A stretch of DNA of 64,000 bases, from assembly GCF_041929205.1 (NCBI RefSeq), contig NZ_JBHFNT010000035.1. The stretch is one strand, 5' to 3'. A program made the position numbers and the translations under genes. This DNA is from Floridanema evergladense (GTDB lineage Bacteria; Cyanobacteriota; Cyanobacteriia; Cyanobacteriales; Aerosakkonemataceae). The notes under the pieces are model-generated. The model searched no databases. It was not told the origin of the DNA and saw nothing but the letters and a program-made list of their open reading frames with translations. Position 1 is the first letter of the stretch. Each line of letters begins with the position of its first letter. Below are positions 1-8,211 of this stretch, one piece after another.

Positions 1-1
1 T

Positions 2-193
2 AATTTAGGATTTCGCTGGGCAATTTTAGAAGTTGATGGCTATTGGCATTTACCGGAGAAACGGGCTAAGGAACATGAAAGAGAGAGAATGTTTGAACAT
101 TTAGGAGTGAGGGTTTACAGGTTTGATGCCAAATTGTGCGATCGCAATCCAGAGGCGATAGTTAATGAGTTTATTGAGTTAATCAGTAAGTAA
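2..193 (+). CDS. DUF559-like endonuclease, C-terminal fragment
   Basis: Only the last 63 residues are in the window, since the gene enters from the left edge. The frame reads LEVDGYWH, then RAKEHERERMF and GVRVYRF, and stops at TAA 191-193. This is the C-terminal signature of small DUF559/Vsr-like nucleases of the PD-(D/E)XK fold, where a hydrophobic strand, a short acidic motif and the HERER(M/L)F helix are conserved. Such proteins are common in cyanobacterial accessory regions, and the substrate is not known. The call rests on family resemblance of a short stretch. It may be cargo of the Tn7-like element to its right, but no element end separates or includes it here. Confidence 0.6.
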   Translation, partial: NLGFRWAILEVDGYWHLPEKRAKEHERERMFEHLGVRVYRFDAKLCDRNPEAIVNEFIELISK

Positions 194-264
194 TTGATGT
201 TTTAGGAAATTACAAGTAAAAAAAGAGTAAACATTCACCTTTTATGATTAGCGTTAGTCGATTT

Positions 265-315
265 GGTGCGATCGCTTTTTCCAGATCAAACTCTATAAGG
301 GAATGCGATCGCACC
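265..315. repeat. Inverted pair of extended HIP1 sites
   Basis: GGTGCGATCGC (265-275) and its exact complement GCGATCGCACC (305-315) form an 11-bp stem with a 29-nt loop. It lies between two converging genes, the nuclease fragment ending at 193 and the ATPase gene ending at 434. It could act as a bidirectional terminator, but there is no clear T run, so it may be only two chance HIP1 octamers. Confidence 0.4.
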
Positions 316-433
316 TTGGAAAAATTTTCAGGTTAATCCCCTTCCTTCTTGTCATTGGTTGGAGGCGTTGCGTATCGGTACAAACTATACTTACTTTGGT
401 GTTTCATTGAAATCATTTTTCGTAAAAATTGCA

Positions 434-2764
434 TTATTCCTGTTGTTTCAGAAATTCTTGTAATTCATCGCGCAAATTCCGAATAGACTGATTGCGAGGA
501 ACAATTGCCAAAGAGCGATTAAACGCCTCTATCGCCGCTTTCCAACTTTCTATTGCTTCATCTTTTTGGGATAATTCTGCTTGTAAGTTACCGAAGTTTT
601 TCAGTGCCTTCCCTTTATTGTTGAGAATTTGGATATAATTTGGTGCGAGATTTAAAGCCAAATCATAAGCAGCGATCGCATCAGTGTAAGATAGTTTTGC
701 CGCATCAGTTTCACTCAGTTGAGTTTGTAATTCCCCCAGTCTTTGTAGCGCATTCCCTTTATTGTTGAGAACTTCGATATAATTTGGTGCGAGATTTAAA
801 GCCAAATCATAAGCAGCGATCGCATCAGTGTAAGATAGTTTTGCCGCATCAGTTTCACTCAGTTTAGTTTGTAAATCCCCCAGACTTTGTAGCGCAATCC
901 CTTTATTGTTGAGAGTTGCTGTATCATCAGGAGTCAGACTTAATTCCCGATTATAAGCTGCAATTGCCTCCAAATATTCCTGTTTCGCCTCTGCGTGTTG
1001 CGCCAACCGTGTAAAATAATCTCCTTCAGATTGGGAAATTCTGCCTAACTGAAAATCACTTTTAATGCAAAAATCACTCCTGACTGACAAAAAACTGCGA
1101 CATAACTGATAGTCACTTCGTTCAAAAGCAGCATTAAATTCCCTTTCCCATTCATCCACACCCCTTTCCCAATCCAAGCGGTTAGCATGATAAACTGCCT
1201 CTGGCAAATTTCCTACTTCTCGGTAGTGCGTTTCTAAAACTTCATGCGCCTTGCAAGTTGTCGAATTTTCCCTTTCATAATCCAAACGTCGCAGCAAATC
1301 ATGGATGCGAAACCAATTTTCACCCCGTTCTTTATCTTGCCAAACAAAAGAAAAACGTTTGAGAATCCGAAAGTTAGCAGCAGTCGCCTGAAAGTGACAC
1401 TCCTCCCCCAATTTAAAATACAATTCATCATTAAAAGCACGACAAGCACTCAAACAGTGAACCGCCTCTCGCACTTCTTCATCAACATAACGCAACAAGC
1501 GATCAATTAATTCCCTAGTTTTGTCTTCCAATTTAGGAATCACCGCAAAATCTGCCGCCTGTAAAGTAATTCCCCGCTTCCTTTCAACTAACACCACATC
1601 CGCACACAAACCTAAATAAAACGGATGCACTTGTAAATCTTTTTCCTCCGGGTTAATGCTGGCATATTTAATTAAAGCTGCCACCAAATCAGGTTGAATA
1701 ATCTCTGTTTTTCGCAGATAATCTTCAGCATCTCCAGCAGAAAGATGCCAAAGCAATTGAATATCTAAAAATTGTTGCGGAATCGGAAACTTAGCAGCTT
1801 CCGTCCATTGTAATTGTTCTTTCGGGTGATCTCTTCCCGCAACTACCACCACAATTCCCAATTCTAGCGGCAACCTCCGCAACAAACGGCGAAACCATTC
1901 ATCTTGATAGAAATACCGTTCTCCCTGTTCCCTGCGTCTTTCCTGCCAAAACCTTTCATGAGTATCAAAAAACAGCACCAATCTAGGGGGTTTATCTCTT
2001 TCCGACATCGCCGCTGTTAAATCTTCCCCTAACAATTTCGGCAATTCAAAAATTAACTCAGTATCAACATCTTTAGAACGAATTTCCTCTAATCTTTCTC
2101 CTGATAATTGCCGTTGTTGCCAATACAGCGCAATTTTTTGATCTATATCTTTAACAAAAAAGTCTAAACCTGCCTTAGCAAAAGTACCAATAGGATTTTG
2201 TGTTACCAAATCAATTACTGGTGCAATCAATCCCGCAACTTCATTTAAGGGAAAAAGTCGCTTAATTTCTTCTGCCGATTTCCCATTCTTATGTAAATAC
2301 CAAACGCAAGCAAAGTCAAACAAAGGAAACTTAAACTTATATTGTGGCGCAGCTTCCGAGATATTTCGCCGCAACATTAACAACCCATAAAAGGGATCTT
2401 GCGGTTGATTTTCCCCCCTTGCAGGCAATCCAAAATCATGCCAAACTGCGGGAATAGCAGTGCAGTTTTCTCTGACTTTGGCATTTTTAATAAATTCCGC
2501 GACTACGCGATGATTTGAGTTAACTTTGAGTTGTTCCCAAGTTTTTGGGATAAATCGCTTGCTACAAAAAGTCTGTAAAAATTTCAACAATAATGATTTA
2601 CCATTCCCGCCATCACCATAAAAATACAAAATACTTTGGCGTGGCGGGTCGTCGTTTAAATAACTAGCAAATAATCGTGTAAACTCATACCTATCGGTGA
2701 AAAGTTGCAGTTGGCGGTTTTCCGTCAAACCCTCACTGCCTAAATCTTCATCATCAATACTCAT
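434..2764 (-). CDS. STAND-type P-loop ATPase with C-terminal TPR repeats
   Basis: The protein has 776 residues. A P-loop GDGGNGKS is at about residues 50-57 and a Walker B LVLFFDTHE at about 262-270. A helical winged-helix-like middle follows, then tetratricopeptide repeats from about residue 590 to the end. This is the layout of STAND NTPases, which sense a ligand through the repeats and signal by nucleotide-driven oligomerisation, often in defence or regulation. No effector domain is visible at the N-terminus, so the output is unknown. Three copies of a 144-bp unit (48 residues) run through the TPR part, two of them nearly identical (about 611-754 and 755-898). It is read in the same direction as the tns genes, 229 bp downstream of tniQ, so it could be transposon cargo. 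Confidence 0.75.
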   Translation of the reverse strand: MSIDDEDLGSEGLTENRQLQLFTDRYEFTRLFASYLNDDPPRQSILYFYGDGGNGKSLLLKFLQTFCSKRFIPKTWEQLKVNSNHRVVAEFIKNAKVRENCTAIPAVWHDFGLPARGENQPQDPFYGLLMLRRNISEAAPQYKFKFPLFDFACVWYLHKNGKSAEEIKRLFPLNEVAGLIAPVIDLVTQNPIGTFAKAGLDFFVKDIDQKIALYWQQRQLSGERLEEIRSKDVDTELIFELPKLLGEDLTAAMSERDKPPRLVLFFDTHERFWQERRREQGERYFYQDEWFRRLLRRLPLELGIVVVVAGRDHPKEQLQWTEAAKFPIPQQFLDIQLLWHLSAGDAEDYLRKTEIIQPDLVAALIKYASINPEEKDLQVHPFYLGLCADVVLVERKRGITLQAADFAVIPKLEDKTRELIDRLLRYVDEEVREAVHCLSACRAFNDELYFKLGEECHFQATAANFRILKRFSFVWQDKERGENWFRIHDLLRRLDYERENSTTCKAHEVLETHYREVGNLPEAVYHANRLDWERGVDEWEREFNAAFERSDYQLCRSFLSVRSDFCIKSDFQLGRISQSEGDYFTRLAQHAEAKQEYLEAIAAYNRELSLTPDDTATLNNKGIALQSLGDLQTKLSETDAAKLSYTDAIAAYDLALNLAPNYIEVLNNKGNALQRLGELQTQLSETDAAKLSYTDAIAAYDLALNLAPNYIQILNNKGKALKNFGNLQAELSQKDEAIESWKAAIEAFNRSLAIVPRNQSIRNLRDELQEFLKQQE

Positions 2765-2993
2765 GCTAAGATAACCTAACCAAAGAGCGACTTTTTTTAC
2801 ACTACTTTAAGTATATTCTGTTAACGATCGATAATGCTGTGGCTGCGATCGCTTTCTCTTGGTAGAGACGCACCTCTCAATGCAAGTTTGGGCAGGTATT
2901 AGAAGACAGTTCATGTCCAATATTTACAATAAACCGAAAGCGATCGCTAGTAAACAGTTGCCTAAGTCCTATTGCTTACTCTACGCGATTCTT

Positions 2994-3983
2994 TTATAAC
3001 GTTAATTTCAGACCTAAGTTCTCGAATAGTGTGTTCCCCAATTCCTGAAAATTTAACAAGAATAACTGGGATATACTAATCTTCGCTTTCTCACAAACAG
3101 GAATAATCAATTTCACTAAATGTAATGGTTGATTTTGATTTCGTATTGATGCTATCTTCAGAGATTCTAAGATTTCCCATAGCTCTCCCAAGAAGTTCAA
3201 ATCTTGCCCCATAGCTTGTTCAAACACTGACGAAATTAATTGTAACTTCCGGGTTAGCTCGATCGGGATGGGTGCATATTTTAATTGGGGAACAAGTGCA
3301 ATTAATTCACTAATTCCTTGAATATTAACTCTATATTTTTCTATTTCTTCTTCTCCTATCATTCCTTGTCCTAACCACCGATAACAACGAGAACAAAATC
3401 CCGGAGGTGAAATCCTAGCCATTACAGGTAAACTGGAACCACAATGAGGACATACTTCTACTAATCGCTGCTTATGAATTAAACAAACTTCTACATCCTT
3501 AAATGACCATAATAATGGTTCATATATCGTCTTCTTCTTCTGCTTCCACTCTTCCCAACAACAAGGACACCAAGCGCGATAATTCCGAAATAATCCTTGA
3601 TCATGAATCATTCCTTTCCAACTTAAAAGAGTCAAAAAACGTAAATTCTGACGCATGGTTAACTCTTCTAAGACGGTGACTAACTTTCCCGTCATTTCCC
3701 GCATTCCATTAATAGCTGGTTTGGCATCGCTATTTCCCAATAGGTGACTGAGATTTTTAGACAATAGCTCAGATTTATCCTCATCTTTAAGAATAAGTGG
3801 GGCAATTTCTCCCATCACGAGCTTTTGGGAGGTTAAACAATGCGCCTGCGCCAAACGATTTACATAACTACTAAGACTTTCTGTGTAGGGACTTCCCACC
3901 GCAATAGGTTCCAGACAAAATAACCGACTCCGTTGTGGAATTTCTAGGGGTTTTGGACTCCAAAGCTCTGAGTAAATACTCAT
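2994..3983 (-). CDS. tniQ: TniQ/TnsD-family target-selection protein
   Basis: The protein has 329 residues. The N-terminal half carries the TniQ signature (PYTESLSSYVNRLAQAH at about 32-48). A cysteine/histidine cluster follows: C139-x-C141-C142, C167-x2-H170, C178-x2-C181 and C197-x2-C200, as in the zinc-finger region of TniQ and TnsD. TniQ/TnsD proteins choose the insertion site and recruit TnsC. The start overlaps the tnsC stop by 4 bp, so translation is probably coupled. It is longer than the TniQ of Cas12k elements (about 170 residues) and shorter than E. coli TnsD (about 500). That leaves it unclear whether it reads DNA directly or works with a partner. No CRISPR gene is nearby, so direct site recognition is the simpler reading. 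Confidence 0.88.
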   Translation of the reverse strand: MSIYSELWSPKPLEIPQRSRLFCLEPIAVGSPYTESLSSYVNRLAQAHCLTSQKLVMGEIAPLILKDEDKSELLSKNLSHLLGNSDAKPAINGMREMTGKLVTVLEELTMRQNLRFLTLLSWKGMIHDQGLFRNYRAWCPCCWEEWKQKKKTIYEPLLWSFKDVEVCLIHKQRLVEVCPHCGSSLPVMARISPPGFCSRCYRWLGQGMIGEEEIEKYRVNIQGISELIALVPQLKYAPIPIELTRKLQLISSVFEQAMGQDLNFLGELWEILESLKIASIRNQNQPLHLVKLIIPVCEKAKISISQLFLLNFQELGNTLFENLGLKLTL

Positions 3984-5101
3984 CCTTCTTGATTGATTCC
4001 TACTAAGTCTCTACCTACCTTACGCTCTCCAACTCTTCCACCTTTCTTCGTTGATGAACTGTCAGTAGATTCTGTTTTCTTAAGGTTTCCGTCATTATAT
4101 AAACTGGCTAAAAGTCTTTCTCCTGCTTCTAACTCTTCTTTTATCTTTTTTCGTCTTCCTGCGGATAACTCCCTCGCCTTAAAATCTTTCATTCTCACCG
4201 TTTTTGCTCGATCATCTAACGCATTTTTGAGGGCGCGATACCACCAACTTTTGAGAATTCCCACACATCCTATCGAGTATTCCATAAAGTATTCCCAATG
4301 TTCTTCTAACTCTGGGGTATTTTCCACTGGGAAATACTGTTGTAACGTTTTAATAACCTTAATAAATTCTTGTTGGTCTTCTACTTTATTTAGATAATAG
4401 GGAGGTAAATAATAGTCTTCACTTCTTCTTCCTACTTGACCATTTACTTGTTGACATTTTAAAAGCTCATAGGTTCCAAATAAAATATGAACAGTTTGAG
4501 TTTTATTAGCGATCGATTTAAGCCAGTTCATTTGAACATTAATTTGTCTTCCCCCTGCCACATCAAATAAATGCTGTGCTTCATCGAGGGTATAAGCTTT
4601 TAACTGACGATGTAAGAAAACTTTTTGCATTGTCCGACGCAAAGCCTTAGCATTCTTTCCTTCATGATCTCCTTTTAAATTATCTTCGTTATCATTTTCT
4701 AAATCAATCCCATAATTTTCCTTATAATCAATCAAAACTTCCTTCAAAGACTCCAACACCTGAATATAGTAATCAGAATAGTTAAACTTCCCTCCTTCAG
4801 CGCTATCTACCTCGATTCCCCCTACAACTAAACTCCCAGGATTGGAAATAATTTTATCCTGAAAATGTTTAAGTAATCGTTTTTCAAATTCTGCTTTCAA
4901 CCGAGATTTTCCTACACCTGTTACCCCAAACACCAAATATACTAAAGCATCATCCGGTTCTACTGCATTTTTGAGTAGCTGTTCTAAAATCAACCTGATA
5001 TTGCGATGAGGAACAATCACATCTTTAAAAGATTTAAGTTTATTATCCGTCGATTCTTGAAGAATTTCTAGAGGAACCAGACGATTATTAGCCATTACCA
5101 T
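3980..5101 (-). CDS. tnsC: TnsC-family AAA+ ATPase of a Tn7-like element
   Basis: The protein has 373 residues. Walker A GVTGVGKS is at 59-66 and a Walker B region (AYTLDEAQHLF) at about 169-179. A Lys/Arg-rich C-terminal tail follows, which in TnsC homologues contacts the transposase. TnsC links the target selector to the TnsA/TnsB transposase and polymerises on target DNA. The start is ambiguous. ATG at 5101 overlaps the tnsAB stop by 7 bp, and a second in-frame ATG at 5095 would overlap it by 1 bp. Either way the genes are coupled. Its length is closer to Tn7-type TnsC than to the 276-residue TnsC of Cas12k systems. Confidence 0.9.
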   Translation of the reverse strand: MVMANNRLVPLEILQESTDNKLKSFKDVIVPHRNIRLILEQLLKNAVEPDDALVYLVFGVTGVGKSRLKAEFEKRLLKHFQDKIISNPGSLVVGGIEVDSAEGGKFNYSDYYIQVLESLKEVLIDYKENYGIDLENDNEDNLKGDHEGKNAKALRRTMQKVFLHRQLKAYTLDEAQHLFDVAGGRQINVQMNWLKSIANKTQTVHILFGTYELLKCQQVNGQVGRRSEDYYLPPYYLNKVEDQQEFIKVIKTLQQYFPVENTPELEEHWEYFMEYSIGCVGILKSWWYRALKNALDDRAKTVRMKDFKARELSAGRRKKIKEELEAGERLLASLYNDGNLKKTESTDSSSTKKGGRVGERKVGRDLVGINQEG

Positions 5102-7851
5102 AATTCCTCATCAGCAAAAGGTTGAATGTTGTCAAGGTTAATTTCTCTAGACAGGCTTGGCTGTAAAACAGCTTCTTCCCTATCCAAAATAGTCTCTTCA
5201 ATCTCTTTAGTTTTGGGTGCGGAAGGCTGCTTAATATCTACTGAATTTAAAACAGCGCTACTAAGAGTTCCTTCGATTAAATTATAAACTAATTTAGCCG
5301 ATTGATCTCGACGAATTTGTAGCATTATTTCTTCATGTTCTTCTGCATTATTCAGCAAGTCAACAATCTCTTTAGCTCCCACATATTGACTTTGATTATA
5401 TCTTTGTTGTTTTGTACGGCAAACAGTTGTTGCTATCTCTACCGCCTTTTCTGAATAGCCTTGAAATTTCATGTAATAATTAGATAAACACTTCACCCAA
5501 TGATTATTAACATAAGCATAAGCAACCCCATAATCAAGGGGGTCATAGCGGACGGGAACCGATTGATTTTCAACACTGTAAAATTCATCCGACCAATAAT
5601 CTTGATAGTTAATCCTGATTCCCTTACCCGGAATAACTTTAGCCGTTCCCTTATTGTTTGTCGGCAAAGTTAATATCTTAAATTGCTCATCATACTTGAT
5701 ATATTGATGAGGGCGATGTCCCGTTTTAGCTAATCCCAATTCAAAGGCTTGTTGAGGAGAGATTCCTTCTAAAGCCGGATGTTCGGCGCGATCGTAAACT
5801 CCATAAGCATAGCCAAAAGCCAAATAATCGTATAATTCTTCTAAATCCCAAACGGCTAAATTTTTTGGATTATTTTCTTTCTTAACGAGCCGGACGTGCT
5901 TCATAATTTGGGTATTACCCCTTAAATTATTAATAAATTCCGTATTCTGTGACCCAAACCAACGTTCAATAATCGAACTAAATTTCGGAACATCTTTGGG
6001 ACGATGTTTTTTACTAGCTTCAAATCGAGCTAATAAAGTTTCAAAATAAGTAGATAGAAACTCTTTTCCGTTATCTACAACAATCCATTCAGGGAATCGC
6101 CCAAACCGTTGCACGCAGATGCGGATAGCCATCATACAAGACCGATAACTTGGATGATCGAAAGTTAGATATAAGGCTAAAATCCGGCGACTATAGGCAT
6201 CAATCATGCCTGTTACCCAAGGTCTGCCCAAGTTCTTCTTACTGTAGGGACATACACATTGAACATCAAGCTGAGTATGGTCAATATGAACAATTTCAAG
6301 AGGGCGATCTCCATGACGGGGGGTAGTGGGTTTAATTAACCAAGGCCCCAAAAGACTATTAGCGGCGCGAGATCCCATCCTTCTTTTAGTTTGTTGATAA
6401 GAGTTTCGTTTCTTTAGCCTTTCATAGTAAAAGGTATGGCTAGGAATTGGAGAGGTGAGTCCTGATTCCTCCCATTTATCTCTTAGTATTAGATAAGTTT
6501 GCCAAGCATTCTTTTGTTTAAAGGTTTCATAGTGTTCTTCTATTACCTTATCAATGAATTCTAAATCTTCATCAGAATAGCGAGGAGTTGGATTACCTTT
6601 ATATTGGGGAATTAGACCTACCAAACCAACTCCATGTTCTTGTTTCGCTTTGCGATATTTGGCTTTCCACTGGCGCAAGGTTCGTTCTGGTACATCACAG
6701 TTTAGAGAATCATAAGACTCTCCATCTAAAAGTGGTTTAATCGCTTGATATCGTTGATTAGCAATTTCTAAAGCTTTAGGACTGGCTTCTCTAAAGTATT
6801 GTTGCCATCCCTCTTCATATAAGGTTGTCTGTTCTGTTGTTTGAAGATGACTAATTTCCCCTAACTCAACTAATTGTTGAAATTCCGCATGAGTCCAACG
6901 AATAATTCCTTGTTCTCCTTTGAGAATAATTTTACTTTCTCCAATATGGTCAATAGTCAGGCTTTTTCCATCTAAAAGAAATGATGAACCCACTTTGAGA
7001 TCGACTATTTGCACACTGCTAGATACAGGTTCACCATAGTCATGGGTAGCAGTAATGTATGCTTCGGCAGTGGCTTGGTCACGGAATAGGTGTACTCTAT
7101 CTTGTTCGACTAAGGCGACTGTACTTAAATCGACATAAACTTGTTCAAGCGCAATTAAGGTATTAATATCGTCAATGGTGGCATTTTCCGCTTTTTTAAG
7201 CAGATTTGTCAGGTTAATACCCGGATTACTAATAATAATCTCTTTAAGATGGAATTCTATCTGTTCGTCAAGGATGTATTTTTGTTCTAAATATCCTTGT
7301 TTGTATGGTTGTAAATACTTCTGATTGCGATATTTGACCCAATCAATTTCACTATCTGAGCGAAGGCTGTAATAATATCCTAAGTTTTCAATATATTCTT
7401 GGACAATGACATCTACCCATTTTCCTTCCAAATTTTGGTAACGATAAGCCTGTTCCTTGCTGAGTGTGTCAAGTTTTTTCTCTGTTTTCCATTCCTCAAA
7501 CCCACAGCGATTCTTTCTCATTACAAAGAAATCAGGGTAATGAGCAATAGTGGTGGCTTGTTTCCCTTGAGGTGAGCATTTGATAGTGAATTTAATCGGT
7601 TGATCCCAGTATTCTAAAACTGAGTCATCATTTTCATAAAATTGAACGATCGCAGGTAATTCAACGGTGTGGGATTCAAATTGAATTGTTCTGCCCATTT
7701 TTTTACTAGCGTAAGGGCCATGAACATTTCTTGAACTCCCTTTGACCTTACGGACGGGAGGAGATGTGCGAATTTGGTTAACCCAATCTCTTTGTTGTTG
7801 TGAGAGTTGCAGGCGATCGCACCATGCTTGAAATTCAGCATCGGAGAGCAT
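5095..7851 (-). CDS. tnsAB: TnsA-TnsB fusion transposase of a Tn7-like element
   Basis: The protein has 918 residues, about 300 more than TnsB alone. The first 190 residues are a TnsA-like endonuclease: acidic region ESHTVELP near 59-66, then HYPDFFV (D107) and EEWK (E120, K122), the restriction-enzyme-type D...ExK set. The rest is TnsB, with helix-turn-helix modules and a DDE integrase core at D524 (HIDHTQLD), D593 (VVDNGKEF) and E629 (SSIIERWF). TnsA cuts the 5' strands and TnsB cuts and joins the 3' strands, which together give cut-and-paste transposition. A good Shine-Dalgarno AGGGAGG lies 6 nt before ATG 7851. Fused TnsAB is known in cyanobacterial Tn7-like elements, including type I-B CRISPR-associated ones, but no Cascade gene is present here. 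Confidence 0.93.
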   Translation of the reverse strand: MLSDAEFQAWCDRLQLSQQQRDWVNQIRTSPPVRKVKGSSRNVHGPYASKKMGRTIQFESHTVELPAIVQFYENDDSVLEYWDQPIKFTIKCSPQGKQATTIAHYPDFFVMRKNRCGFEEWKTEKKLDTLSKEQAYRYQNLEGKWVDVIVQEYIENLGYYYSLRSDSEIDWVKYRNQKYLQPYKQGYLEQKYILDEQIEFHLKEIIISNPGINLTNLLKKAENATIDDINTLIALEQVYVDLSTVALVEQDRVHLFRDQATAEAYITATHDYGEPVSSSVQIVDLKVGSSFLLDGKSLTIDHIGESKIILKGEQGIIRWTHAEFQQLVELGEISHLQTTEQTTLYEEGWQQYFREASPKALEIANQRYQAIKPLLDGESYDSLNCDVPERTLRQWKAKYRKAKQEHGVGLVGLIPQYKGNPTPRYSDEDLEFIDKVIEEHYETFKQKNAWQTYLILRDKWEESGLTSPIPSHTFYYERLKKRNSYQQTKRRMGSRAANSLLGPWLIKPTTPRHGDRPLEIVHIDHTQLDVQCVCPYSKKNLGRPWVTGMIDAYSRRILALYLTFDHPSYRSCMMAIRICVQRFGRFPEWIVVDNGKEFLSTYFETLLARFEASKKHRPKDVPKFSSIIERWFGSQNTEFINNLRGNTQIMKHVRLVKKENNPKNLAVWDLEELYDYLAFGYAYGVYDRAEHPALEGISPQQAFELGLAKTGHRPHQYIKYDEQFKILTLPTNNKGTAKVIPGKGIRINYQDYWSDEFYSVENQSVPVRYDPLDYGVAYAYVNNHWVKCLSNYYMKFQGYSEKAVEIATTVCRTKQQRYNQSQYVGAKEIVDLLNNAEEHEEIMLQIRRDQSAKLVYNLIEGTLSSAVLNSVDIKQPSAPKTKEIEETILDREEAVLQPSLSREINLDNIQPFADEELW

Positions 7852-7893
7852 GGCTATCCTCCCTAAAATTGTTCCTACTTTACCGATAAAAGC

Positions 7894-7922
7894 ATCATAA
7901 CAAGTCTCTACTATTTCGGCAA
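7894..7922 (-). promoter_or_regulatory. Candidate tnsAB promoter overlapping an end repeat
   Basis: On the minus strand TTGCCG (7917-7922) and TATGAT (7894-7899) are spaced 17 bp apart, giving 4/6 and 5/6 matches to -35 and -10. They sit about 43 bp upstream of the tnsAB start. The -35 box is the first part of the innermost end repeat (7917-7937), so transposase bound there would block transcription. This is inferred from sequence only. Confidence 0.5.
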
Positions 7923-8071
7923 ACTCAAACTTGAAAATTGCTATTTCGGCAAAATCAGTCTTTAAAAACCTGTCTTGCCAGTATACTTGTAAAACGGGGT
8001 TATGAGGGTTTCAGAGAGTAATGCGGCAAAACCAAACTTTAAATCTCGGCAAAACCAAACTTTAAAGCACA
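7917..8071. mobile_element. tns-proximal end of the Tn7-like element with four TnsB-type repeats
   Basis: Four direct repeats of about 21 bp with the core CGGCAAAACCAAACTTTAA begin at 7917, 7947, 8024 and 8047. The outer two are nearly identical and spaced 23 bp, the inner two are more diverged and spaced 30 bp, and a 77-bp gap lies between the pairs. This is the arrangement of TnsB binding sites in Tn7-type ends. Read outward, the outermost repeat is followed by GCACA, so the element may end at ACA 8069-8071 (TGT on the other strand, the usual Tn7-family terminus). A five-base duplication would then be ATCAC at 8072-8076. The matching far end was not found in the window. Confidence 0.75.
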
Positions 8072-8211
8072 ATCACCACCATCAGATCCACAATCACCTT
8101 GAAGCCTTACGCAGTAAGCTATTAATTCCTCTTACCCTTCAAAAATGAGCGAACGTACAGTTAATAAGCCCCCTCCTCGTAGGCGGGGAGGGGGTTGGAG
8201 GGTGGGGTAAA
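8072..8211. other. Gap between transposon end and ispH, with a C/G-rich hairpin repeat
   Basis: These 140 bases hold no ORF. At 8169-8194 CCCCCTCC and GGAGGGGG form an 8-bp stem with a 10-nt loop, followed by GTTGGAGGGTGGGGT. This family of intergenic repeat is widespread in cyanobacteria. It may terminate ispH, whose stop is at 8212, although there is no T run. A second TGTAC motif (minus strand, 8155-8159) is a less likely alternative transposon terminus because the nearest TnsB-like repeat is about 90 bp away. Confidence 0.5.

Noticed and set aside
611..900. TTTTGCCG motifs in the TPR gene as TnsB sites or the far transposon end
   Set aside because: They occur because the coding repeat unit is duplicated, and the rest of the 21-bp end repeat is absent.
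2994..8071. Type V-K (Cas12k) CRISPR-associated transposon
   Set aside because: No Cas12k, tracrRNA or repeat array is visible. TnsB carries a TnsA domain, and TniQ and TnsC are longer than in V-K elements.
8155..8159. TGTAC (minus strand) as the transposon terminus
   Set aside because: It is about 90 bp from the nearest end repeat. TGT at 8071-8069 next to the outermost repeat fits Tn7-type ends better.
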